A stretch of DNA of 25,373 bases, taken from NCBI GenBank assembly GCA_016869015.1, contig VGFB01000002.1, positions 1 through 25,373 on the forward strand, read 5' to 3'. Source of the DNA: Armatimonadota bacterium (GTDB lineage Bacteria; Armatimonadota; Zipacnadia; Zipacnadales; VGFC01). Shown here one piece after another: positions 6,805 to 13,644 of this stretch. Both the position numbers and the translations under genes were made by a program. Position 1 is the stretch's first letter. The number at the start of each line of letters is the position of its first letter. The notes under the pieces are model-generated. The model saw only the letters and a program-made list of their open reading frames with translations. It did no database searches and was not told the DNA's origin.

Positions 6805-7803
6805 TTGTCGAAGCGTCGGGCCGATCAGGAATTGCCTCCCTTCGACTTCGGCGCCTGGGAGGGCGTCCGAGGCCCTGAGTACACGCAGTTCCCCGACGAG
6901 CTGCTGGACCACGTGATGCCCTACCTTTCCGGCGCGGAGTGGAAGGTCCTCTCCTACATCATTCGCAAGACCTTTGGCTGGAAGAAGGAGCGCGATCACA
7001 TCTCCACCAGTCAGCTTGAGCGCGGTGTTCGTGAGCGTGCGACCGGGAACATCATCGATCGCGGTACCGGGCTTTCGCGCCCCACGATTCGGGCTGCCGT
7101 TCGCGCTCTCGAGGAGAAGCGACTGATCATCGTCGACCGGCGCATGACCGAGGAGGGCGACGCCGAGATCAACTGCTATCGTCTGCGGATGGCTGCTCGC
7201 GACCAGCAAGAGGGGGTAGGAAAGGAATCTACCCACCGGGGGAAAGAGAGCTTACCTACCCCTGGGAAGGGAACTTCCCCCCCCCGTGGGCAAACCGTTT
7301 ACCCCACAAGACAGAACGAGACAAGAGAGAACGCAACCACTCCCTCTGTCGCACTCAACGAACTCGCTGCGAGCTTCCTGGGCACCATCGGTTACCCCAA
7401 GCCCTCCCGCGCAAAGTGCGAGAGGACCCTTCGGGTTCTGACGGCGCTTCACACCGAAGGCTACACCCCGGATGAACTACGAATGGCGTGCACGGTCGCG
7501 GCCTCCCTCGGCGCGCGCGGACCGGAGCTGATTCCCCATGTTGTCGGACAAGGACCGCGCGAGACAGCCGAGTCGAGGATGGGGAAGAGGGTCGCGGAAT
7601 CCCAAGCCGAGGAACGGTCGCGTTGGGAAGCACAGACAGCTCAGTTCGAAGCACTTCCACCCGAGGACCAGCAGCGTCTCATGCAGCAAGCGAGGGCGCT
7701 CAACCCGATTGTGGCCGGCCGACCGCCAAACCATCCTCTCGTGCGGGCGGCGGCGATCGCGTTGCTGGAGACAGAGCGCGAGTCGTACAAGAGTGAGGCC
7801 TGA
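6805..7803 (+). CDS. Phage-O / plasmid-type replication initiator with winged helix
   Basis: A 332-residue protein. Residues about 26-128 match the N-terminal domain of phage replication protein O and related plasmid or ICE proteins: YTQFPDELLDHVM, then LSGAEWKVLSYIIRKTFGWKK, ISTSQLE, an insertion ending DRGTGLS, and the recognition helix RPTIRAAVRALEEKRLI. In the family this winged helix binds origin iterons and the C-terminal part recruits helicase. Residues about 130-180 are polar and disordered. The C-terminal part (about 180-332) is helical and I do not recognise it. The start is TTG 6805 with GGGGAGAGG four bases upstream, and a TTG start suggests deliberately low expression. The protein could instead be a transcription factor, but the ParA and ribbon-helix-helix neighbours favour replication. 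Confidence 0.7.
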   Translation: MSKRRADQELPPFDFGAWEGVRGPEYTQFPDELLDHVMPYLSGAEWKVLSYIIRKTFGWKKERDHISTSQLERGVRERATGNIIDRGTGLSRPTIRAAVRALEEKRLIIVDRRMTEEGDAEINCYRLRMAARDQQEGVGKESTHRGKESLPTPGKGTSPPRGQTVYPTRQNETRENATTPSVALNELAASFLGTIGYPKPSRAKCERTLRVLTALHTEGYTPDELRMACTVAASLGARGPELIPHVVGQGPRETAESRMGKRVAESQAEERSRWEAQTAQFEALPPEDQQRLMQQARALNPIVAGRPPNHPLVRAAAIALLETERESYKSEA

Positions 7804-7875
7804 GCCCATCAAGGCGACGTTGAGCAGAGAGGCATTCAGAGCGTCGCCGTAGTGAAACAGCACCAGGAAGAGTTC

Positions 7876-8628
7876 ATGCACCGCCTATCGGTCGTCCTGC
7901 CGGCCTACAACGAACAGGCGCGGATCGAGAGAGCCATTCGCTCGGCGGGACGCTTCCTGGCGAACCTGGACTTCCCCACAGAGCTTATCGTGGTCGACGA
8001 CGGCAGCACGGACAACACGCGAGCCATCGTCGAGCGTAGCGCGGCGGAACTCCCGCAGCTCCGGCTCATTGCCCACGAGCAGAACCAGGGGAAGGGCATG
8101 GCCGTGCGGACCGGCCTGCTCGCAGCGCGCGGGGAGTGGGCGCTGTTCTCCGATGTGGATGAGGCCGTGCCGATCGGGGAGGCGCTGACGCTGCTGGAGG
8201 CGGGGGAGACGCAGCAGGCGGACGTAGTCATCGGCACGCGCTACCACAGGGACAGCCGGATCCTCCGCCGTCAACCGTGGCAGAGGATTCTGGTGAGCCG
8301 CCTGGGGAATCTGCTGATCCGGGCGCTGCTGTTGCCGGGGCTGAGGGATACTCAGTGCGGGTTTAAGCTATTCCGCACGGCGACCACTCGCCGCGTCTTC
8401 GAGCGGGTCACCGTGCGGGGTTTCGGCTTTGATGTCGAGGTTCTAGCGATCGCCCGCTGTCTCGGGTGCCGGATCATCGAGACGCCTGTCACCTGGGTCC
8501 ACGGCGAGGGCAGCACTCTCCGCCTCGCTCCCGCCGCTCTGGACGTCCTCCGCGACCTTCTCCGTACCACCTGGCGCATCCGCACTGGGTTCTACACCAA
8601 GCAGGCGAGCTCGGACGCGCGTGAATAG
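7876..8628 (+). CDS. Family 2 glycosyltransferase, dolichyl-phosphate glucosyltransferase-like
   Basis: A 250-residue GT-A fold glycosyltransferase of the Alg5/DPM1 type. Near the N-terminus is LSVVLPAYNE, followed by VVDDGSTDNT (nucleotide-sugar binding), GKGMAVRTG, and the metal-binding FSDVDEAVP at residues 92-99, where many relatives have DADLATP. Further on are VIGTRY, TQCGFKLFR and RGFGFDVEVLAI, which are diagnostic for this subgroup. It would transfer a hexose from a nucleotide donor to polyprenyl phosphate at the inner membrane; no membrane helices are obvious, so it is probably peripheral. ATG 7876 is chosen because AGGAAG precedes it; GTG 7852 is an alternative. Its last 186 bases overlap the antisense 3' end of the gene at 8443-9075. 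Confidence 0.85.
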   Translation: MHRLSVVLPAYNEQARIERAIRSAGRFLANLDFPTELIVVDDGSTDNTRAIVERSAAELPQLRLIAHEQNQGKGMAVRTGLLAARGEWALFSDVDEAVPIGEALTLLEAGETQQADVVIGTRYHRDSRILRRQPWQRILVSRLGNLLIRALLLPGLRDTQCGFKLFRTATTRRVFERVTVRGFGFDVEVLAIARCLGCRIIETPVTWVHGEGSTLRLAPAALDVLRDLLRTTWRIRTGFYTKQASSDARE

Positions 8629-9075
8629 CCCGCCGCGGTCCGTCTCCGGGGAGGGCTCCGCAGCCTCTGCGACGGCCTCCGCGTCATGCGATGCGCTTTC
8701 AGCCGGCGCCTCGCCGACCGCCATGACCCTCTCGATGGCGTTCGGGTCGCGAGCCGTGTCACCATCCACACTGGTCCACGGGACGAGCTCCGTGCGGCCG
8801 CTCGGTTGGCGAATGGGGATCCACTTCGGCACCTGATCTTCAGTCACGCCCGCCGGCAGGTCCCGGCGAACGGTTACCGACTGGGCCTTGGCCTCTTCGC
8901 CGGCGGGGCTCAGTGCCCGCCGATCAACCGCCACCATGCCGAAGGCGGTCGCCGCGACCGCCACCAGGAGCAGCGCCGGCACCAGCTTCCGCAGACGCTC
9001 AGCGGCAGAGGGGGCTTCGGCGGGTGCCGCGGTACGCCTCGTGCGTTTGATGAGGGAGGAGTTGGGCTTCGTCAT
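8443..9075 (-). CDS. Single-pass membrane protein at the end of the pseudopilin operon
   Basis: A 210-residue protein of unknown family. A basic N-terminus (KRTRRT at residues 10-15) is followed by one hydrophobic helix at about 31-50, then a polar, mostly acidic and probably disordered tail with the recognisable stretch VRRDLPAGVTEDQVPKWIPI. This type II bitopic layout resembles minor assembly factors of secretion or pilus machines (PulN/PilN- or GspC-like), but I see no family motif. Its ATG shares the A of the preceding gene's TGA (TGATG), so it is translationally coupled to the PilX-like gene. The last third is coded antisense to the glycosyltransferase gene, which may explain its low-complexity C-terminus. 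Confidence 0.65.
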   Translation of the reverse strand: MTKPNSSLIKRTRRTAAPAEAPSAAERLRKLVPALLLVAVAATAFGMVAVDRRALSPAGEEAKAQSVTVRRDLPAGVTEDQVPKWIPIRQPSGRTELVPWTSVDGDTARDPNAIERVMAVGEAPAESASHDAEAVAEAAEPSPETDRGGLFTRVRARLLGVEPSADAPGGTEKVAEDVQSGGSEAESAALAVDPGDRRLDDPAPETAGDR

Positions 9076-10328
9076 CAGATGCGCTCCCACAGGACGGTTT
9101 CGATAACGGGCGGCCCCGAGGGATAAGTCGTGCCCGGCAGGGCTTCGATCTTCGCCGCCTGGCCGTCCCATTCCGTGGTGTAGCTGCCGGTGAGCGTGAT
9201 CAAGTCGGCGACGACCCCGCCGAAGATGTTGGGCGTCCCGTGGCCGATGAACTCCGCAGTGCCGGTGGCGTTGTGCGCGTAGACCAGCCCGTGGATCTGG
9301 GCTGTACCGGCGACCGTGAAGGCGCCGGTGGTCACAAAGGCCCAACTGCTGTCGGGGTCGGCGTAGGTGCAGTTGCCGGTGACCTTGATGCCCCTCGTAG
9401 CGAACATCGTCCCGACGCCCTTGAACTGCCCGCTGATCTCGGCGCTGCCGTCCACGAAGATGATCTTGGGGTCGGCATAGGTGCCGATGGAAGCGTCGTG
9501 GCCGGAGTTGAACTTGACCTTGTTGCCGACGTAGACCAGATCGGCGTGGGACCGGTACCAGGCGACGTTCACCTCCGGCATGGGGACCCGGTCCACATGC
9601 TGGTAGCGCCCCGCGTCGGCCGGGACCTGGGTCGTGGTGCCGGAGATCGTCCCGGTGGCTGAGATCGGCCCGTGGATGACCGAGGAGGCGCCGTTGAAGT
9701 TGATGTTCCCGTTGGCGTAGATGCCGGCGCCGCCGAGCTCGTTGTGCGACAGAACACTCGGGTTGCCGCTGACGGTGAAGTTGTGGTCCGAGAACATCGC
9801 GTAGCGGAAGCAGGCCGCGGGCACACCCGTGATGTCGTCGGGGTCGGTCGTCTCGGGCCGCACGACCACCATGAGTTCCTCACGGTTGCCGTTCTTGGCG
9901 ATCCCCAGGCCGCGGATCTCAACGGTGCCGGCCACGCCCTTGTGGGGGGCCTTGGCGACGAAGCTGTACGCGCCGCTGGGCATGGTCCACGCGGGGGAGT
10001 TGAAGGTGCGGACGACCCCGGAGGCCGCCTGCGCGGCCGTGACGGCCAGCTGGGAGTTGATGTTGCTCTCGCCATCGGCGCTGGCCTGCATCATCCAGTT
10101 GGCGCGGTCGATGGCGGCTTCGGCCAGCGACATGGCCTGCAGGTCGCGGTAGTGGCTGTAGGACCACTTGGCCGAGTTCAGGCCGCACTGCAGGAAGATG
10201 AGCCCCAGCACCAACAAGGCCCCCAGAGCAAGCACGCCGTACATGAACGAGATGCCGGCCCGAGAGCGCAGGGCGCGGCGGAGAGATGTCCCCGCGGAAC
10301 CGGGAGTCGGTCGTGTCGGGTATCGCAT
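9075..10328 (-). CDS. PilX-like minor pseudopilin with beta-rich C-terminal domain
   Basis: A 417-residue protein. The N-terminus has the short basic leader and prepilin-like site SRAGISFMYG followed by one hydrophobic helix (about 28-48). It lacks the usual Glu at +5, as PilX-type subunits often do. Helix-rich residues about 55-100 follow. From about residue 180 the protein is glycine- and asparagine-rich beta structure (VSGNPSVLSHNELGGAGIYA, IHGPISATGTISG, FATRGIKVTGNC, VAGTAQIHGLVYAHN) of the stacked-repeat type seen in bactofilin- and DUF7305-like domains attached to PilX proteins. It would sit at the pilus or secretion-fibre tip. ATG 10328 has GAGGAGG ten bases upstream. It lies 42 bases after the PilW-like gene. 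Confidence 0.75.
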   Translation of the reverse strand: MRYPTRPTPGSAGTSLRRALRSRAGISFMYGVLALGALLVLGLIFLQCGLNSAKWSYSHYRDLQAMSLAEAAIDRANWMMQASADGESNINSQLAVTAAQAASGVVRTFNSPAWTMPSGAYSFVAKAPHKGVAGTVEIRGLGIAKNGNREELMVVVRPETTDPDDITGVPAACFRYAMFSDHNFTVSGNPSVLSHNELGGAGIYANGNINFNGASSVIHGPISATGTISGTTTQVPADAGRYQHVDRVPMPEVNVAWYRSHADLVYVGNKVKFNSGHDASIGTYADPKIIFVDGSAEISGQFKGVGTMFATRGIKVTGNCTYADPDSSWAFVTTGAFTVAGTAQIHGLVYAHNATGTAEFIGHGTPNIFGGVVADLITLTGSYTTEWDGQAAKIEALPGTTYPSGPPVIETVLWERI

Positions 10329-10370
10329 GGTGTCCAGGCCTCCTCGTGGCCGCTGACGGCACGTGCGCGA

Positions 10371-10958
10371 CTAGTGGTTGCGAAGAAAGACCTCGCCCAC
10401 CTCGGTGCGGTCGAAGTAGCTGGGGTAGGCGCCCTGGCCGACGGTGATGGCCACCTGCACCAGCTCCAGCATGTCGACGGATGGCGCGTAGGTGAACGAC
10501 AGGTCGTCCACGTCGTCCACGATGAGCTTGCGGTTTTCCCAAGGGGCGGTCGCGGTTGCGCGATCCATCCGCCACACATACCGCCGCGCGGACCAGAACT
10601 GACCGGCGCTATCGGCCTGGTAGATGCAGACCTGCTTCCCCGCCACAAGGGCCTGGGTGGCCGGATCGACCGCGTAGTGCCCGTCCGTGCCGATCTTGGG
10701 GAGCGTGAAGACAATCAGGTTGGGCCCCGGATAGTCAACGTTGTAAGCCTCCCGAACCTCCGGGAGGATCCGTTCCAACGCCAACGAGGCCTTATCGCGG
10801 CTGGTGGCCTCGCGCTGGCCCTGGGTGTACATGCGCAACGAGGCCGTATACAGCATCGTGACGCCCACGCTGAGAATGCCCAGGACCGTGGCGGTCGTGA
10901 GCGCCTCAATCAGCGTGAACCCTCGGTTACCGCGTCTGGGGCGTCCGGATGACTTCAC
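10371..10958 (-). CDS. PilW/GspJ-like minor pseudopilin
   Basis: A 195-residue protein with a textbook type IV prepilin N-terminus: NRGFTLIEAL. Cleavage by prepilin peptidase is expected after Gly13, leaving Phe14 as the methylated residue and Glu18 as the +5 glutamate, followed by a hydrophobic helix to about residue 33. The globular part contains LERILPEVREAYNVDYPGPN and a late strand LIVDDVDDLSFTYAP, matching the PilW/PulJ pattern of a long helix followed by beta strands. The start is GTG 10958 with a strong GGAGG five bases upstream. It lies 43 bases downstream of the PilV-like gene in the same operon. Confidence 0.8.
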   Translation of the reverse strand: MKSSGRPRRGNRGFTLIEALTTATVLGILSVGVTMLYTASLRMYTQGQREATSRDKASLALERILPEVREAYNVDYPGPNLIVFTLPKIGTDGHYAVDPATQALVAGKQVCIYQADSAGQFWSARRYVWRMDRATATAPWENRKLIVDDVDDLSFTYAPSVDMLELVQVAITVGQGAYPSYFDRTEVGEVFLRNH

Positions 10959-11001
10959 TGTCCTCCACCTTTCAGAGGCGATCGATCAGGTCAGAGCCCG
11001 G

Positions 11002-11421
11002 TCAGCCGTGGTTTGAGATGATCGAGTTCAGCTCGACCCGGCCCGCCACACCTCGCCCACCGGCCCACGCCACGGCCACTGTTACCAGGAGCTGATTCTG
11101 GCTCGACGCGCCCGGGAAAGGCTGGAAGGTCAGAGAGCCCTGACCGCCCGGAAGCTCGGTGACCGCGAACGACGGCGGGAACTGGGTCGAGTCGATGCCG
11201 TTGAAGCCGGCGGCCCGCATGCGCTCGATCTTCTTGGCGGCCAGGTCGGCGCCCACCGAGGCATAGTGAGCATGTAGCTGGGTCCGGTAGCCGACGATGA
11301 ACATCGAGGACACGCCGACCAGGCCGATGGCAAGCAACGAGACGGTCACCATCAACTCGATCAGCGTCAGACCCCTGCGAGACACAGAGGACCGCCGCAT
11401 GCTTCGCCTGTAGCTACGCAT
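11002..11421 (-). CDS. PilV/GspI-like minor pseudopilin
   Basis: A 139-residue prepilin-type protein with the processing motif SRRGLTLIELMV: cleavage after Gly17, +5 Glu22, then a hydrophobic helix to about residue 42. The remainder is short (AKKIERMRAAGFNGIDSTQF and a few strands), which fits PilV/GspI subunits that cap a pseudopilus together with PilW and PilX proteins. ATG 11421 has CGGAG seven bases upstream. In-frame ATGs at 11445 and 11400 are alternatives. It is the first gene of the operon 11421-8443. No assembly ATPase, inner-membrane platform or major pilin gene lies in the window, so they must be encoded elsewhere. Confidence 0.8.
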   Translation of the reverse strand: MRSYRRSMRRSSVSRRGLTLIELMVTVSLLAIGLVGVSSMFIVGYRTQLHAHYASVGADLAAKKIERMRAAGFNGIDSTQFPPSFAVTELPGGQGSLTFQPFPGASSQNQLLVTVAVAWAGGRGVAGRVELNSIISNHG

Positions 11422-11739
11422 GTTCGAACTCCGATCCGCCGACATTCCACGACAGCGGCAGCCGTGTCCCGCGTTCTTGCCACACCGCCGGTTCCGCCGG
11501 CTGCAAACAAGGGACCTCGGCATGTAAGGCTTTGGCAACAACTTCCGAGGCCTCGCGCGCCGGAGCGCTGGGGCCCTGGGCCGTCGGACAGAGTGTGGTA
11601 TGAGAGGAGGTTTGCCGCCCCTTCGGCGTGGCGGCAAGGTCCCCCGATCAGCGGTAGTGAATGGACGCAAGTCACAGTGGCAAAGCCCTTGCAGCGCCCG
11701 AGTGCGGCCGTTGAACGTGGAAAGCGAGCGTGATCGCGA
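11422..11739. promoter_or_regulatory. Divergent region between the pilin operon and the 11740 gene
   Basis: No coding sequence is supported. A perfect 8-base inverted repeat, TTGCCGCC (11612-11619) and GGCGGCAA (11630-11637), with a 10-base loop could be a leader hairpin for the leftward pilin transcript. No convincing -10/-35 pair was found on either strand. Words resembling the conserved blocks of a c-di-GMP-I riboswitch occur on the minus strand, but at the wrong spacing (see rejected observations). Confidence 0.4.
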
Positions 11740-12174
11740 ATGGAGCTTGGCCGGTCGGAACGGGAAGCCGTAGCCAGGGCGATCGGCCTGCTGGACGACC
11801 GTCTCGCGCCCCTCTGGGACATGATCGGTGTCGGGCTCTGGAGCTGCTCGCCGCCCGTGTACCTGCGGCTGGAGTTCCAGTACATTCGCGCCGCGAAGCA
11901 GCGGGTCATCTTCTTCGTCTCGGGGGTGAGCTGGCCGACGGCCGGGCAGGGCGTCGAGCTGATGCTCACCAAGCACGTGCACAAGCCCGAGGACTACACC
12001 GGCCCGTACGCCGGGTTCGGGACCGACGTGAACGTGCGCGGACTGGGCTGCGGCGTGGGGCTGTCGGGCAGCTTCCCCTACAGCCTCGGCGCGCCGATTG
12101 GGGCGAGCCTCGGGATCAGCAGCCCCGGCCCGAGCCTGTGGGTGGGGGAGTACCGCGTGATCGGGGAGTGGTGA
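11740..12174 (+). CDS. Hypothetical protein with glycine-rich C-terminus
   Basis: A 144-residue protein that I do not recognise. Codon use is strongly G/C at third positions, as in its neighbours, which supports a real gene. The first 45 residues look helical, the middle (YLRLEFQYIRAAKQRVIFFV) is strand-like, and the last 60 residues are rich in glycine, serine and proline (GFGTDVNVRGLGCGVGLSGS, GAPIGASLGISSPGP), ending GEYRVIGEW. There is no signal peptide or clear membrane helix. ATG 11740 lacks a good ribosome binding site; an in-frame ATG at 11821 is possible. It ends 3 bases before the next gene, so the two are very likely cotranscribed and may act together. Confidence 0.55.
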   Translation: MELGRSEREAVARAIGLLDDRLAPLWDMIGVGLWSCSPPVYLRLEFQYIRAAKQRVIFFVSGVSWPTAGQGVELMLTKHVHKPEDYTGPYAGFGTDVNVRGLGCGVGLSGSFPYSLGAPIGASLGISSPGPSLWVGEYRVIGEW

Positions 12175-12177
12175 GCG

Positions 12178-12738
12178 ATGGCCTACGCCGGCCAGGCAAC
12201 GCAAGCTCCGCCGCAGTCCGGCCGTCCGTCGACCCTGACCGCCATCGCCGTCTTGGCCATCGCAATGGGCGCGTTGGGCCTCCTGTCGCTCCCGTTGAGC
12301 ATCCTGTACATGGCGACGGGATGGAAGGCGGCCGGTCCGGCTGGCCCGGCGCTCTGGGCCAACGAGACGTTCCGCGTCTACACGCTCGTGAGCTTCCCGC
12401 TGGGGACCGTGCTATCGGTGCTCTACATCGTGGCGGGCGTCGGCTTGCTGCGGCTTCGCCCGTGGGCGTGGGGCCTGACCATCGGCCTGATCGTGTTCGC
12501 GATGCTCAGCCAGGTCATCAACGCCTGCGTGATGCTGCCCCAGATGGGCACGCTTCTCTCGGCGTCAATGCCCCCCATGCCCCAGGGCGCGCCGGACTTG
12601 TCTTTCATGTTGCCGTTCATGTACGTCGGCGTCGGGATCGGGGTGCTGATCGGCCTCGCAGTGATGACCATCCTCCTGGTCCTGCTGACGCGGCCGAACG
12701 TGCGCGGCGCCTTCCGGAGGGCCGGACAGCATCCCTGA
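12178..12738 (+). CDS. Four-helix integral membrane protein, unknown function
   Basis: A 186-residue protein with four hydrophobic segments at about residues 20-45, 63-87, 93-120 and 138-168, short loops, and a basic C-terminal tail (RRAG). The N-terminus is a polar, proline- and glutamine-containing stretch. It resembles small uncharacterised membrane proteins common in bacteria and archaea, and no functional motif was seen. ATG 12178 follows the upstream gene's TGA by 3 bases. It converges on the activase gene, with only 12 bases between the two stop codons and no visible terminator. Confidence 0.75.
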   Translation: MAYAGQATQAPPQSGRPSTLTAIAVLAIAMGALGLLSLPLSILYMATGWKAAGPAGPALWANETFRVYTLVSFPLGTVLSVLYIVAGVGLLRLRPWAWGLTIGLIVFAMLSQVINACVMLPQMGTLLSASMPPMPQGAPDLSFMLPFMYVGVGIGVLIGLAVMTILLVLLTRPNVRGAFRRAGQHP

Positions 12739-12750
12739 ACAACGGAGCCG

Positions 12751-13644
12751 TCAGCCAATGGAGGCCTGGAGCCCAAAGGTCGCCGCGAGCTCCAAGACGG
12801 CCCGCAGCCGCTCGGGGCCGGGCGGCTCCCCGAAGGCGGGAGCCGGGCGGCCGATCCACTCGTGCCTGGCCGCGTAGGAGACGTTGAACGGCAGGAGTGC
12901 GACTCGGCGAAGGCCGGCTTCAGCCATGAACCGGAAGACAGCGGCGAGGTTCCGATCGGTGTCGGTTACTCCGGGAATCAGCGGGGTGCGCACCTGGACC
13001 TCCCGCCCCGCCAGCCGCCGAGCGTTGTCCAGGATCAAGGTGTTGGGGCGGCCGGTCCAACGGCGGTGCTCGTCGCAATCGATGAGCTTGAGATCGTACA
13101 GGATGAGGTCGGCCTGTTCCGCGAGGGGAGCGAGACTCTCCCAGGAGCAGGCCCCGCAAGTCTCGATGGCCGTGTGAATGCCCCGCACCCGGCAGCCGGC
13201 CAGGACGTGACGAGCAAACTCCGGTTGTCGCGTCACCTCGCCGCCCGTGAGGGTCACGCCTCCACCGGAGTGACGGAAGAACGGCTTCAGCCGCTCTGCC
13301 CGGGCCAACACCTCGCTCGCCGCGACCTTGAAGCCCCGAACTTGCACGGCCTCGATGAGGCAGACCGCCGTGCAGCGTCCGCAGGTCCGGCACCGTTCCC
13401 GCTCGAGGCAGTGCCCCTCGGCAATCCCGTGCACCCCTTCACCGCAAGCCTCGACGCACGCCCCGCAGAGGCGGCAGCGGTCGGCCAGAAACACCAGCTC
13501 CGGCCGATCCTCCTGCGATTCGGGGCTGTGACACCAGGCGCAACGCAGGGGGCAACCCTTCAGGTATACCGCCAGGCGGATGCCCGGCCCGTCATGCACG
13601 GCGAAGCTGTCGAAGTCGAAGACCAGACCGCGCGGGTCGCTCAC
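12751..13644 (-). CDS. Glycyl radical enzyme activating enzyme (radical SAM)
   Basis: A 297-residue radical-SAM activase. The CxxxCxxC motif at Cys31, Cys35 and Cys38 (GCPLRCAWCHSP) ligates the cluster that cleaves S-adenosylmethionine. A ferredoxin-like insert carries two more [4Fe-4S] motifs, CRLCGACVEAC (57-67) and CRTCGRCTAVC (85-95). This insert is present in activases of dehydratase- and lyase-type glycyl radical enzymes and absent from the pyruvate formate-lyase activase. GGGVTLTGGEVTRQPEF and DLKLID follow the family pattern. It would abstract hydrogen from the glycine of the enzyme encoded just upstream, under anoxic conditions. The start is GTG 13644 with GGAGGG six bases upstream, and it overlaps the preceding stop by four bases (GTGA). 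Confidence 0.9.
   Translation of the reverse strand: MSDPRGLVFDFDSFAVHDGPGIRLAVYLKGCPLRCAWCHSPESQEDRPELVFLADRCRLCGACVEACGEGVHGIAEGHCLERERCRTCGRCTAVCLIEAVQVRGFKVAASEVLARAERLKPFFRHSGGGVTLTGGEVTRQPEFARHVLAGCRVRGIHTAIETCGACSWESLAPLAEQADLILYDLKLIDCDEHRRWTGRPNTLILDNARRLAGREVQVRTPLIPGVTDTDRNLAAVFRFMAEAGLRRVALLPFNVSYAARHEWIGRPAPAFGEPPGPERLRAVLELAATFGLQASIG

Noticed and set aside
4899..7875. Direct repeats flanking the partition/replication module (attachment sites)
   Set aside because: I compared the flanks by eye and found no matching duplication, and no integrase gene is present.
11497..11617. c-di-GMP-I riboswitch upstream of the pseudopilin operon
   Set aside because: On the minus strand GGCAAACC, CAAAGCC and AGCCGG occur in the right order, as in the conserved blocks, and such riboswitches do control pilin genes. 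However, about 70 bases separate the first two blocks, where around 20 are expected, and the GGGACG before CAAAGCC is absent. A covariance-model search would settle it.
11422..12204. N-terminal extension of the PilV-like protein to 12204
   Set aside because: It would add 261 residues before a canonical prepilin leader and is antisense to the 11740 gene. The prepilin motif needs to be near the N-terminus, and ATG 11421 has a ribosome binding site.
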